The notes under the pieces: model-generated
Seen by the model: only the letters and a program-made list of their open reading frames with translations
What the model was told of the DNA's origin: nothing
The model's database searches: none
Program-made: the position numbers and the translations under genes
Shown: piece after piece, positions 14,281 to 22,044 of the stretch
How the letters are laid out: every line of letters begins with the position of its first letter
Position numbering within the stretch: the first letter of the stretch is position 1
Assembly: GCA_017533565.1 (NCBI GenBank)
Contig: JAFXHU010000029.1
Location: 1-32,812, forward strand
Length of the DNA stretch: 32,812 nt
From: Clostridia bacterium
Lineage (GTDB): Bacteria; Bacillota; Clostridia; Oscillospirales; CAG-272
Reading direction: 5' to 3'

Positions 14281-16326
14281 ATGTTTTTTGACGAGATAAT
14301 TTACGGCACTCAATATTACAGAGCGCCAACCCCGCTTCCCGAGGAGTGGGAAAAGGACATTCCCGAGCTTGAAAGCTATTCGCTCGATACCTTTCAAATC
14401 CGAATAAACTGGCGTTGGAACGAGGTGCGCGAGGGGGAATACCGCTTCGACGACGTGGATAGGCTTTTTGAGCTTGCCGAAAAGCACGGCAAAAGGGTAA
14501 TCGTAAAGTTCCTTCTCGAATGTGCGCCGCAGTACGTTTTCGACAAATACGGCGGAACTAGAATAGGTCCGCGCGGCGAGCAGCTTCGCGGAGGGTCGCA
14601 CGGTGCTTTTTACGGCGGCTGGCGTCCCTGCTTTACCAATCCGGACGTTGCCAAAAGAGCCTCTCTTTTCTGCGAGGAGGTTGCAAAGAGATATAAGGAC
14701 CGCCCCTCGCTTATACTTTGGAATGCTTGGAACGAGATACGCAACAAGCCTATCGAGGATTGCTATTGCCCGCACTGTCGCGCGGCATACGGCGAATACT
14801 TGAGGAAACGGTTCGGGACAATCGACGCGCTTAACGAATTTTACGGCACGGCAGAGGACTCGTTTGAAGCAATCGCCCTGCCCTCCACTCCCCACGGCTT
14901 TTGGGATACCTTTGAATACAAGAGCTTTACGGGCGGTGAAAACCTTTATTCCTTCTTAAAAATCGTTTACGATGCGGTAAGACGGCACGACACGCTTCAT
15001 CCCATAATGTCGCACGTGGGCTTTACCTCCGCTTTTCAATACACCCTCGGCGACGTTTGCAACGATTACAGAGTTAAGGAGGCGGTCGATTTTTGGGGCA
15101 CGTCAATTCCCTGTGCCTGCAATATGGACACCGCGGACAACCGTCTTGACTTTATGCTCCTTAACGATTATTTGTACTCGCTTGACAAAAGCTATTTCCT
15201 TCACGAGATTTATCCCGGTCTTGGAATGTTTAAGTACACCTACGACACGCCCTTTGATATGAAATTTAAGCTTCACACCGCGCTTTCAAGCGGAGCGAAG
15301 GGTCTTGTTTTTTGGCAATACCGCGCCGAGAGAGTCGGACACGAAAACGACTGTGCGGGTATTGTGAGAGCCGACGGCTCGCCAAGAGAGGTTGCCTTTA
15401 CCGTGGGAGCTTTCGGGCGGGAGCTTAAGGATAATGCAAGGCTTTTCGCGGGTGCAAGCGTAAACACGCCCGAGCTTGCCATCGTTTACGATTTTAATTC
15501 ACAGCTTCTTTCGGAGATAGAGGACACCTGCGGTCCGGATTTCCATTTCGAGACGTTCCGACCCGTTTATTACTACAAGAACAGCCATATGGGTGCATAC
15601 CGTCTTTTCAGAGAGAGCGATTACGATGCGACCTACATCGACGCGCACGCAGAATCGGGCTTTGAAAAATACAAGCTGCTTTACCTTCCGTATCACAATA
15701 TGCTTGACGAAAAAACCGCAAAAAGGCTTATGGAATACGTCAAGAACGGCGGGACAGTTATTGCGGACGAGGGCTTTGGACTTCGGAATATGAACACCTG
15801 GCTCAATCCGTACGACCTCCCGATAAAGCCGATGGCAACGGTAAGAATGCGCGAGCGCAGGCTCAATCGCGACACGGGTGTGGTCATTGACGGCGAAAGA
15901 ATAAGCGCATCCCCGTACAAAACCGAATACAGAGTCGAGGGGGCAAGCGTTGTGCTTCGCTTTGACGACGGTACGCCCGCGGCTCAAGCGATAGAATACG
16001 GAAAGGGGAAAATCTATTTTCTCGGCTTTTCGCTTGGCTATACGTATTACGAAAAAAGGTATCCATCCCTTCGCGGCTTTACCGAAAAAATCCTTTCCGA
16101 GGCGGGTGTCGAAAAGGCAAGGCTTTCCGACGTCAAGGCGGGGCTTTACGTAAAAAGGCTTACCGCGGGCGAGGATGAAATTCTTTTCGTTTCAAACTGC
16201 ACGGGCGGCGAAAGAACGCTTTCCCTCCCGAAGGATGCGGTGCTTCTCGGCGGGGACGGCAGGCTTGAGGGCGGATGCTACACCCTCGGTGATTGCGAGA
16301 TGGGCTATGTCAAATACAAAACGTAA
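14281..16326 (+). CDS. GH42 beta-galactosidase
   Basis: 681 residues, normal family length, no signal peptide, so cytoplasmic. It would hydrolyse terminal beta-galactosides from short oligosaccharides taken up by the cell. The acid/base glutamate is in LILWNAWNE (E152) and the nucleophile is probably E309 in YFLHEIYPG. The four zinc-cluster cysteines of the family are present (C117, then C161, C163 and C166 in CYCPHC). After the barrel comes the trimerisation domain (ELAIVYDFNSQ, VRNGGTVIADEGFG-like region) and a short C-terminal beta domain. It is transcribed alone from its own promoter and ends in a strong terminator. Confidence 0.93.
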   Translation: MFFDEIIYGTQYYRAPTPLPEEWEKDIPELESYSLDTFQIRINWRWNEVREGEYRFDDVDRLFELAEKHGKRVIVKFLLECAPQYVFDKYGGTRIGPRGEQLRGGSHGAFYGGWRPCFTNPDVAKRASLFCEEVAKRYKDRPSLILWNAWNEIRNKPIEDCYCPHCRAAYGEYLRKRFGTIDALNEFYGTAEDSFEAIALPSTPHGFWDTFEYKSFTGGENLYSFLKIVYDAVRRHDTLHPIMSHVGFTSAFQYTLGDVCNDYRVKEAVDFWGTSIPCACNMDTADNRLDFMLLNDYLYSLDKSYFLHEIYPGLGMFKYTYDTPFDMKFKLHTALSSGAKGLVFWQYRAERVGHENDCAGIVRADGSPREVAFTVGAFGRELKDNARLFAGASVNTPELAIVYDFNSQLLSEIEDTCGPDFHFETFRPVYYYKNSHMGAYRLFRESDYDATYIDAHAESGFEKYKLLYLPYHNMLDEKTAKRLMEYVKNGGTVIADEGFGLRNMNTWLNPYDLPIKPMATVRMRERRLNRDTGVVIDGERISASPYKTEYRVEGASVVLRFDDGTPAAQAIEYGKGKIYFLGFSLGYTYYEKRYPSLRGFTEKILSEAGVEKARLSDVKAGLYVKRLTAGEDEILFVSNCTGGERTLSLPKDAVLLGGDGRLEGGCYTLGDCEMGYVKYKT

Positions 16327-16350
16327 CGTTTTATTTACCTTTTATACAGA

Positions 16351-16388
16351 AAATCGGTCCGAAGCGCAGATGCGTTTCGGACCGATTT
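16351..16388. terminator. Bidirectional terminator between GH42 gene and mscL
   Basis: A 17-bp stem (AAATCGGTCCGAAGCGC with GCGTTTCGGACCGATTT, one G-T pair) around the loop AGAT. A T-rich tract follows on the plus strand. It lies between two convergent genes. Confidence 0.85.
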
Positions 16389-16420
16389 ATTATTCGTTTT
16401 TTAAAAAACGGCTTTAATAA

Positions 16421-16432
16421 TTTAACACGGGT
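16421..16432. repeat. Recurring motif TTTAACACGGGT, copy 2
   Basis: It differs from the others at the last base only. On the minus strand it begins six bases after the mscL stop codon. Confidence 0.5.
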
Positions 16433-16438
16433 TGCGTC

Positions 16439-17095
16439 TTATTTGTTTTTAAGAAGCTCCACGATTTCGCGAAGAAGCGCTTCCTGCCTTTCGGGTGCGG
16501 CTGCTGCGTACGCTGCCTTTGCCGCCTCCTCCGCTGCTGCGGCTTCTGCTGCTGCCTTTTCAGCCTCGGCTGCCTTTGCGGCTTCCTTTGCCTTTGCATC
16601 ACGGTAGCTGTCAAGCTGCTCAAGGTTTCTCGGATTCATACCGAGTTTCTTCATTTCGGCGCGCTCCGCCTTCGTTGCCCTTCCGCTCTTCATAGCATCG
16701 GCAAACTTGCCCTGTCCCTCCCTTAAACGGTTAAACACTCTTACGATGCAGAAAAGGACAAACGCGATAAGAAGGAAGTTGATAATCGCGTTGATAAATG
16801 CTCCCCAGTCGATATAGATGGAGTTTGCAAGGTCGATTTCGCTGGTGTAGCCTACAACCTCTCCCGCCTCGTCAACGACTGCGACGTATGCGGTCTTGAG
16901 GAAGGTGAAGGCATCGGTGAGCGCACCGTCGCCAACGATAAGTGCGATAACGTAGTTAATAAGAGGCTTTATGATATTATTCGTAAAGCCGTTTACAACG
17001 GCGGTGAACGCGCTACCTACGGTAACACCGACAGCCATATCAACAACGTTTCCGCGAGTAATGAATTTTTTAAATTCTGCGAAAAAGTTTTTCAT
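16439..17095 (-). CDS. mscL: Large-conductance mechanosensitive channel with Ala-rich insert
   Basis: 218 residues against the usual 130-150. The N-terminus is classical: FKKFITRGNVVDMAVGVTVG followed by the first membrane helix, with FTAVVNGFTNNIIKPLI after it. The second membrane helix is INAIINFLLIAFVLFCIVRVFN at about 100-122. MscL opens under membrane tension to release solutes after hypo-osmotic shock. Between the membrane part and the final helix (ERQEALLREIVELLKNK) lies an insert with a low-complexity Ala/Glu/Lys helix of about 40 residues. The gene starts 39 bases after the beta-mannosidase gene on the same strand; AAAGGA lies before its ATG. Confidence 0.95.
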   Translation of the reverse strand: MKNFFAEFKKFITRGNVVDMAVGVTVGSAFTAVVNGFTNNIIKPLINYVIALIVGDGALTDAFTFLKTAYVAVVDEAGEVVGYTSEIDLANSIYIDWGAFINAIINFLLIAFVLFCIVRVFNRLREGQGKFADAMKSGRATKAERAEMKKLGMNPRNLEQLDSYRDAKAKEAAKAAEAEKAAAEAAAAEEAAKAAYAAAAPERQEALLREIVELLKNK

Positions 17096-17134
17096 TTGTT
17101 TTTCCTTTCATATATATTTTTTATAAAAATCCTG

Positions 17135-19567
17135 TTATCTTCCCACGTCGAATACCGAGCGAAGCTTCAGCTCGCGGCGCAGGGTTTCCACGTTTGTAAC
17201 CGCGGAGGTTGTAAAATGCACGCGCACGGGTGCGGTGGAGGTAATATCAAAGTAGTTATCCTCGAATACGGCGTCAACCGTTTCAAAGTCAAGCTCCACG
17301 GACCGAGCGAAGGCGGAGGCGGTGAGCGTTGCGGTATATTTCGTACCCGCGCCCGTAATCTCGCACCTGATATTCGGGTTTTGGAAATTAAACGCCTTTG
17401 GCTTTACAAAGAGGGTCGTGCCCTCCGAGCGAGTACCGCCAAGGTCGGTTGCGGAGTAGCAGACGAAGCATTCGTTCATCCTTCCCGTAAGGACGGAGGA
17501 AAGGTCAACCTCGTGAACGAAGGAGGCGGACATTTCGGGAACGGTAAGCTCAAAGGAGTCGGAGAACAAAACCGTAAGATTGGTATCTATAACGCTAAAC
17601 GAGAATCTGCCCTCAAACGGCTTTCTGCGCTCGTTTGCGATGCTGAATTTAACACGGGTACCCGTTTCCTCCGCAGAAACGAGCAATGGGGAGTAGAATT
17701 TTTTCGCGGCGTAGTGGAGTGCCTTCCATCTTCCGAAGTAATCAAGGCTTGCCCACGAGGCGACGGGCCAGCAGTCGTTAAACTGCCAATAGATAGACCC
17801 CATACACCTTCCGCGGTGGCGTCGCATATGCTCCGCGGTAAAGCGGATTGCATCCGCCTGTACAAGCTGTGTAACGTAGATAAGGTCGGAGAAGGAGTGG
17901 GCGTACCTGTAAAGCCCCGCTGCGTACTTTATCATCATAAGATTTCCGTCGGGGATTTTCTTTTTCTGGTGCCATTCGACAACGGGGGAGAAGATGTTCA
18001 TATCCCCCTGCTCCGCAAAGGCGCGGACGGTTTTTATGTTGGGAAGCGACTCGAAGCCGTATTCCGACATATAGCGGAAATAGTAATTACGGCAGTCCTC
18101 GTATGGCTCTCCGCCCGACCACATTTTCCAGTAGTGGCAGTCGCCCCTGTCCTCGGCTTGCGGGTCGTTAAAGCCGCCGCCCGAGGAGGGCGAGGAGGGC
18201 CAATAAAAGGTATCGGGAAGATCTTCCTTCATAAGCGCGGGGAGAATGCTTTCGTAAAGCTCGAGGTAATCGTGGCGCACTCCCTCTCCGTCGAAGTCGC
18301 CCGCCACGATAAACTCCTCAATTTCGTTGTTGCCCGCAACGATGCCGAGCGAGGCGTGGTGTCCGATGCGTGTAAAGTTATCGATAAACTCCGCAATGAA
18401 ATTTTCACGGTTATGCTCGGTGAGGAGTATGTTTCCGCAGGCAACCATAAAGTCCTGCCAAACGACAAGCCCCATCTCGTCGCAGATTTCAAAGAACCAA
18501 TCGGGCGGATAGAATGCGCCGCCCCAAACGCGGATTGTATTAAAGTTTGCCGCCTTTGCCGAGGCGAGAACCTTTTCGGTGCGCTCTCTTGTAAGGTGGG
18601 GGATAAGGCTGTCCTCCGGGACGTAGTTTGCACCCATAGAGAAGAATTTCACGCCGTTGACGGTAAGCGCAAACTCCTCTCCGTATTCGTCCTTTTCACG
18701 GGATACAGTAAGGGTGCGAAGTCCGATTCGCATCTCGCGGCTGTCCACGACCTCGGTATCCGAGTAGAGGTTAACCGTGAGCTTATAGAGATTTTGCGGC
18801 CCGAGGTTGTTCGGCCACCAGAGGTTCGGCTCGGCGATATTTATATACCCCTCCTTGCCGACGAGTCCGCAATAATACACGCTTCCGCCCGGTGAAACGA
18901 GGGTTGCGACGGCGCGAGCCATATCGTCCTCCCCCTTCGTATGCAGCTTGATATTAAGACGCACGCTTCCGTCGGGATTATGTATTTGTCTTGTTTCGAC
19001 GCGCTCGATGATTTGGGTGTCGTAGCAAACAAGCTCCACGTCCCGCATAATTCCCATATCCGAAAGCTTTGGCGCCCAATCCCAGCCCGACATATAAAAC
19101 GCCTTTCGGAGGTGGGGGTGTCCCGCGGTGCAGTTTAAATCGTACATCAAAAAATGCTCCGCCTGCTTTTTCTCCATTTCAAGAAGCGCGCTTCTAAAAT
19201 CAAGGCGAAGAATATTCCCCTCTGGCAAGACGATTCCCTTTACGTCAAATTCGTGGGTGCGGTGCATATTATCCACCTCGCCAAGCAGCCTTCCGTTAAG
19301 CTCGATGCGACAGAGGGTGTCAAGCGATTTAAAGCGAAGGATAATATTTCTTTTGCACAAAAGCTCGTCCGCAACCGAAAACTCGGCATAAAAGCTTACG
19401 CTTTGCTTTGCAAGCTCGCGCGCCTTTATCTCGTTATCGCGGTAATAGGGGTCGTCGATAAGTCGGTTATCGACAAGCACGGAATACATAGAGCAGGGCA
19501 CCTTACAGGGGATGCCGCGATGCTCTCCGAAATCCATTTTAAAATCGGTAATTTGCATCAATCGCAT
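17135..19567 (-). CDS. GH2 beta-mannosidase
   Basis: 810 residues from the ATG at 19567, which has GGAG seven bases upstream; an earlier ATG lies upstream of the promoter -10 box. No signal peptide, so cytoplasmic. Order: GH2 jelly-roll domain (to about 190, with AFYMSGWDWAPKL, typical of beta-mannosidases), immunoglobulin-like domain, TIM barrel from about 290, and further beta domains. The acid/base residue is E415 in AGNNEIEEF and the nucleophile is E502 in FRYMSEYGFES. WGGAFYPPDWFFEICDEMGLVVWQDFM is the conserved barrel region. It would release mannose from beta-mannosides, for example from N-glycan cores or mannan fragments. mscL follows in the same transcript. Confidence 0.92.
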   Translation of the reverse strand: MRLMQITDFKMDFGEHRGIPCKVPCSMYSVLVDNRLIDDPYYRDNEIKARELAKQSVSFYAEFSVADELLCKRNIILRFKSLDTLCRIELNGRLLGEVDNMHRTHEFDVKGIVLPEGNILRLDFRSALLEMEKKQAEHFLMYDLNCTAGHPHLRKAFYMSGWDWAPKLSDMGIMRDVELVCYDTQIIERVETRQIHNPDGSVRLNIKLHTKGEDDMARAVATLVSPGGSVYYCGLVGKEGYINIAEPNLWWPNNLGPQNLYKLTVNLYSDTEVVDSREMRIGLRTLTVSREKDEYGEEFALTVNGVKFFSMGANYVPEDSLIPHLTRERTEKVLASAKAANFNTIRVWGGAFYPPDWFFEICDEMGLVVWQDFMVACGNILLTEHNRENFIAEFIDNFTRIGHHASLGIVAGNNEIEEFIVAGDFDGEGVRHDYLELYESILPALMKEDLPDTFYWPSSPSSGGGFNDPQAEDRGDCHYWKMWSGGEPYEDCRNYYFRYMSEYGFESLPNIKTVRAFAEQGDMNIFSPVVEWHQKKKIPDGNLMMIKYAAGLYRYAHSFSDLIYVTQLVQADAIRFTAEHMRRHRGRCMGSIYWQFNDCWPVASWASLDYFGRWKALHYAAKKFYSPLLVSAEETGTRVKFSIANERRKPFEGRFSFSVIDTNLTVLFSDSFELTVPEMSASFVHEVDLSSVLTGRMNECFVCYSATDLGGTRSEGTTLFVKPKAFNFQNPNIRCEITGAGTKYTATLTASAFARSVELDFETVDAVFEDNYFDITSTAPVRVHFTTSAVTNVETLRRELKLRSVFDVGR

Positions 19568-19596
19568 ACGCACACTCCGAGAAAGTATTTTAGTAT

Positions 19597-19625
19597 ATTT
19601 TAGCACATAAAAACACATTTTGCAA
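19597..19625 (-). promoter_or_regulatory. Promoter of the beta-mannosidase gene
   Basis: On the minus strand TTGCAA (19625-19620), 17 bases, TAAAAT (19602-19597), about 30 bases before the chosen start. Confidence 0.55.
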
Positions 19626-19707
19626 TCATAATTTTACAATTTTTTATTTATTTTCCATACATTTTCGCGCAAAGAATTGGTAAATAACGAGAAAAAGCAA
19701 AAAGCTA

Positions 19708-19736
19708 TTGAAATTTAAGCTTAACTGTGTTAGAAT
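19708..19736 (+). promoter_or_regulatory. Promoter of the MBG-repeat lipoprotein
   Basis: TTGAAA (19708-19713), 17 bases, TAGAAT (19731-19736). The leader to the ATG is about 60 bases. Confidence 0.6.
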
Positions 19737-19800
19737 TAGAGTTGATGAGCCGCGCACTCGCTTCGGCAAATCAATTGACAAATTCAAAAGGAGATTTCCA

Positions 19801-21066
19801 ATGAAAATAACGAAAATAATCGGTATTGCTCTTTCGCTTATTCTCGTTTTTGCACTCGCACTTTCCATCACCGCGTGCAAGGAGGATAACAAGACCGATG
19901 ACCCGCAGCCTAACGAGGACAGCGAGATAACCGGCGTAAGCTTTACGGACAAGACGGTTACATACAACGGACAGGAGCAAAAAATAGAGGTTACGGGCAC
20001 GCTTCCCGAGGGTGTAAGCGTAAGCTACTTCGGCAACGTCGGAACTAACGCGGGAGTTTATAACGCGACCGCAACTCTTTCCGGCGAGGGCTACCAAACC
20101 AAGATACTCAATGCAACCTTGACCGTCGAAAAGGCTAACATCACAGGCGTTTCGGCAGAAAATCTTACCGTTACCTACGACGGCACGGAAAAGACGCTTC
20201 AGCTTGTTGGCGAGCTTCCGGAGGGCGTAAGCGTGACGGCAACGCACAACATTGCAACTAATGCGGGCGAATACACCGCGACCTTTACGCTCAGAGGCGA
20301 AAACTACAACGAAAAGATTATCACCGCAAAGCTTACGATTAACAAGGCGGATATAGTCGGCATCACGCTTCCCTCCCGCACCTTTACGGAGGACGGAAGC
20401 GAAAAGAGCCTTGAAATCGAGGGCACGCTTCCCGAGGGTGTAAGCGTTGAATACGTCGGAAACGGAGTTTCCGCAATCGGCAATCACCCCGTTACCGCAA
20501 TCATTTCGGGCGCAAACTACAACACGCTCGAGCTTAATTCCTTTATCGTAATCGAGGCAGCACCACTTCCCGAGGACAAGGAAATTACGGGAGTGGAGCT
20601 TAATCCCGCGGAGTTTACCTACGACGGCACGGCAAAGAGCCTTGAAATCGAGGGCACGCTTCCCGAGGGTGTAAGCGTCGAATACGTTGGAAACGGAAAG
20701 ATTAACGCAGGAAAATACACCGTAACCGCGACCCTTTCGGGAGAGGGCTACATCACCGCATTCCTTACCGCGGAGCTTACCATTAACAAGGCTACGCTTA
20801 CGGGCATCGAGCTTAACGACGAGAGAAAGCCGTATCAGGAGGGCATTTACCACAAGCTTTTGATTGTGGGAGAGCTTCCCGAGGGTGTAACCGTTACCTA
20901 CACCTACAACGGAGCAAGCGTCGAGAGCGTTAACAAGTCGGGCACTTACACGGTTATCGCAACGGTATCCGCAGAGAATTACGAAACGCTCGTGCTTACC
21001 GCAACGCTTGAGGTTTTCGCAAGCCAGGACGGCGGCATCGTCACCCCCGAGCATAAGTTCGACTGA
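19801..21066 (+). CDS. Lipoprotein with five MBG-like repeats
   Basis: 421 residues from the ATG at 19801 (AAAGGAG upstream); earlier in-frame starts lie in the promoter region. The signal peptide ends in ALSITAC (lipidated C26). After a short acidic linker come five repeats of about 70-80 residues, each with the pattern TGV-strand, TYDGT-K-LEIEGTLPEGVSV, a NAG-Y-TATLSGEGY segment and a closing LTINKA strand. This is the bacterial MBG/Ig-like surface repeat. No enzyme domain is seen, so it is probably a stalk or adhesive surface protein. Repeats 3 and 4 share a 64-base stretch with only two differences (20403-20466 and 20634-20697), showing recent duplication or gene conversion. Confidence 0.88.
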   Translation: MKITKIIGIALSLILVFALALSITACKEDNKTDDPQPNEDSEITGVSFTDKTVTYNGQEQKIEVTGTLPEGVSVSYFGNVGTNAGVYNATATLSGEGYQTKILNATLTVEKANITGVSAENLTVTYDGTEKTLQLVGELPEGVSVTATHNIATNAGEYTATFTLRGENYNEKIITAKLTINKADIVGITLPSRTFTEDGSEKSLEIEGTLPEGVSVEYVGNGVSAIGNHPVTAIISGANYNTLELNSFIVIEAAPLPEDKEITGVELNPAEFTYDGTAKSLEIEGTLPEGVSVEYVGNGKINAGKYTVTATLSGEGYITAFLTAELTINKATLTGIELNDERKPYQEGIYHKLLIVGELPEGVTVTYTYNGASVESVNKSGTYTVIATVSAENYETLVLTATLEVFASQDGGIVTPEHKFD

Positions 21067-21102
21067 TTTATATTGTAAATAACAGTTTACGTATATGGGC
21101 AT

Positions 21103-21136
21103 AAAAAGCGCACCGCGTTTGGGCGGTGCGCTTTTT
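21103..21136. terminator. Bidirectional intrinsic terminator
   Basis: AAAAAGCGCACCGC pairs with GCGGTGCGCTTTTT around GTTTGG. It has a T-run at both ends and separates convergent genes. Confidence 0.9.
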
Positions 21137-21152
21137 ATTTTGAGTGTTAAAT

Positions 21153-21164
21153 TTTAACACGGGG
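21153..21164. repeat. Recurring motif TTTAACACGGGG, copy 3
   Basis: On the minus strand it begins 32 bases beyond the stop of the zinc-ribbon protein. Here GTGTTAA can pair with a nearby TTAACAC to form a small hairpin. Confidence 0.6.
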
Positions 21165-21196
21165 TGGACGCTTTCGGTGCGTTTTGCTTTTTACGG

Positions 21197-21889
21197 TTAG
21201 CCGATAAAGAAAATTCGGCGAAGCGACTCGCGAAACGGCTTTACGATAGCGACGGTTATGAGCATTACGCCGAGCAGGAAAAAGGTGGTTGCGGGATAGA
21301 TGCTCCAGAAAAAGCCGCTTTGCTTTTCAAAGGTTTTGATTACGAGCCACTCGATAAGCACGCAGTGGCAGGCACAAAGAAGGAGCGCTCCGCCCCATAT
21401 ATAAAGGTAGCCGCGGCGCAGATAGAAGCTTAAAATTGCAATTCCCGAAACTATAAGCGCGATTCCGCCGATAAGCGGAAGTGCAAAGGTGAAAAACCAT
21501 TTTCCGCCCTCCGCAAAATTTACGTAGCCGACGAAGAGCGCGATAGCCGCGAAATCACAGGGGACGAATACGGCGGGATGACGGCGGTTAAACCAGCCCG
21601 GAAGTATCAAAAGAATATACGCAAGAGCCATACCGCCGAGGACGTAAAAGGACCAGCCCATACCGCCGCCGATTGCCTGGTCTGCGATAAGGCAAATTGC
21701 GATTGCGATAATGAAGGCGAAGGTTATCACGAAATAGACTCCGCGGGTATTTACCACCTCCGGCTTGTTTTGCTTCGGGTAGGGTCTTTCGCGGTCGGGG
21801 TCAAGCTCCGGAAAATATACGGGTGTCGAGCAGAGGGGGCAGCTTCTTTGGCTGTCGGCAAGCTCTACGCCACATTTTACACAGTACAT
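21197..21889 (-). CDS. Zinc-ribbon membrane protein (DUF6320-like)
   Basis: 230 residues from the ATG at 21889 (GGAG six bases upstream); longer starts lack a site. A zinc ribbon opens the protein: CVKCGVELADSQRSCPLC (two CxxC pairs, residues 3-20). About six membrane helices follow from residue 50 to 215, with short loops. I recall DUF6320 proteins of this build next to esterase and acyltransferase genes in clostridia, and that is the context here: the esterase-acyltransferase fusion lies directly upstream on the same strand (155-base gap). It may anchor or assist acyl transfer at the membrane; its function is unknown. Confidence 0.75.
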   Translation of the reverse strand: MYCVKCGVELADSQRSCPLCSTPVYFPELDPDRERPYPKQNKPEVVNTRGVYFVITFAFIIAIAICLIADQAIGGGMGWSFYVLGGMALAYILLILPGWFNRRHPAVFVPCDFAAIALFVGYVNFAEGGKWFFTFALPLIGGIALIVSGIAILSFYLRRGYLYIWGGALLLCACHCVLIEWLVIKTFEKQSGFFWSIYPATTFFLLGVMLITVAIVKPFRESLRRIFFIG

Positions 21890-22014
21890 ATTTTTCTCCT
21901 TTTGTATTTGCTTTTGGAGTCGTAACGCGGCATCGGGATAGCAAGCGACCCCTTTGCCGATCGGTTTTTGAAGGGTCACGAGCCAACCGCTTTTGCCCGA
22001 TATTAGCCCGTTTT

Positions 22015-22026
22015 TTTAACACGGGG
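22015..22026. repeat. Recurring motif TTTAACACGGGG, copy 4
   Basis: On the minus strand it begins 18 bases beyond the stop of the esterase-acyltransferase gene and lies before the zinc-ribbon gene. Confidence 0.6.
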
Positions 22027-22044
22027 CGGAGGTTTTAGCGAAAA

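Noticed and set aside
17648-17659. Sixth copy of TTTAACACGGG motif
   Set aside because: It lies inside the beta-mannosidase coding sequence, where the codons explain it, so it was not counted with the spacer copies.
17096-18895. 599-codon plus-strand frame
   Set aside because: It is antisense to the beta-mannosidase, whose catalytic residues and domains are intact; no ribosome binding site.
19771-21102. 443-codon minus-strand frame opposite the MBG lipoprotein
   Set aside because: Its repeats merely mirror those of the real gene, it has no start signals, and it runs into the terminator at 21103.
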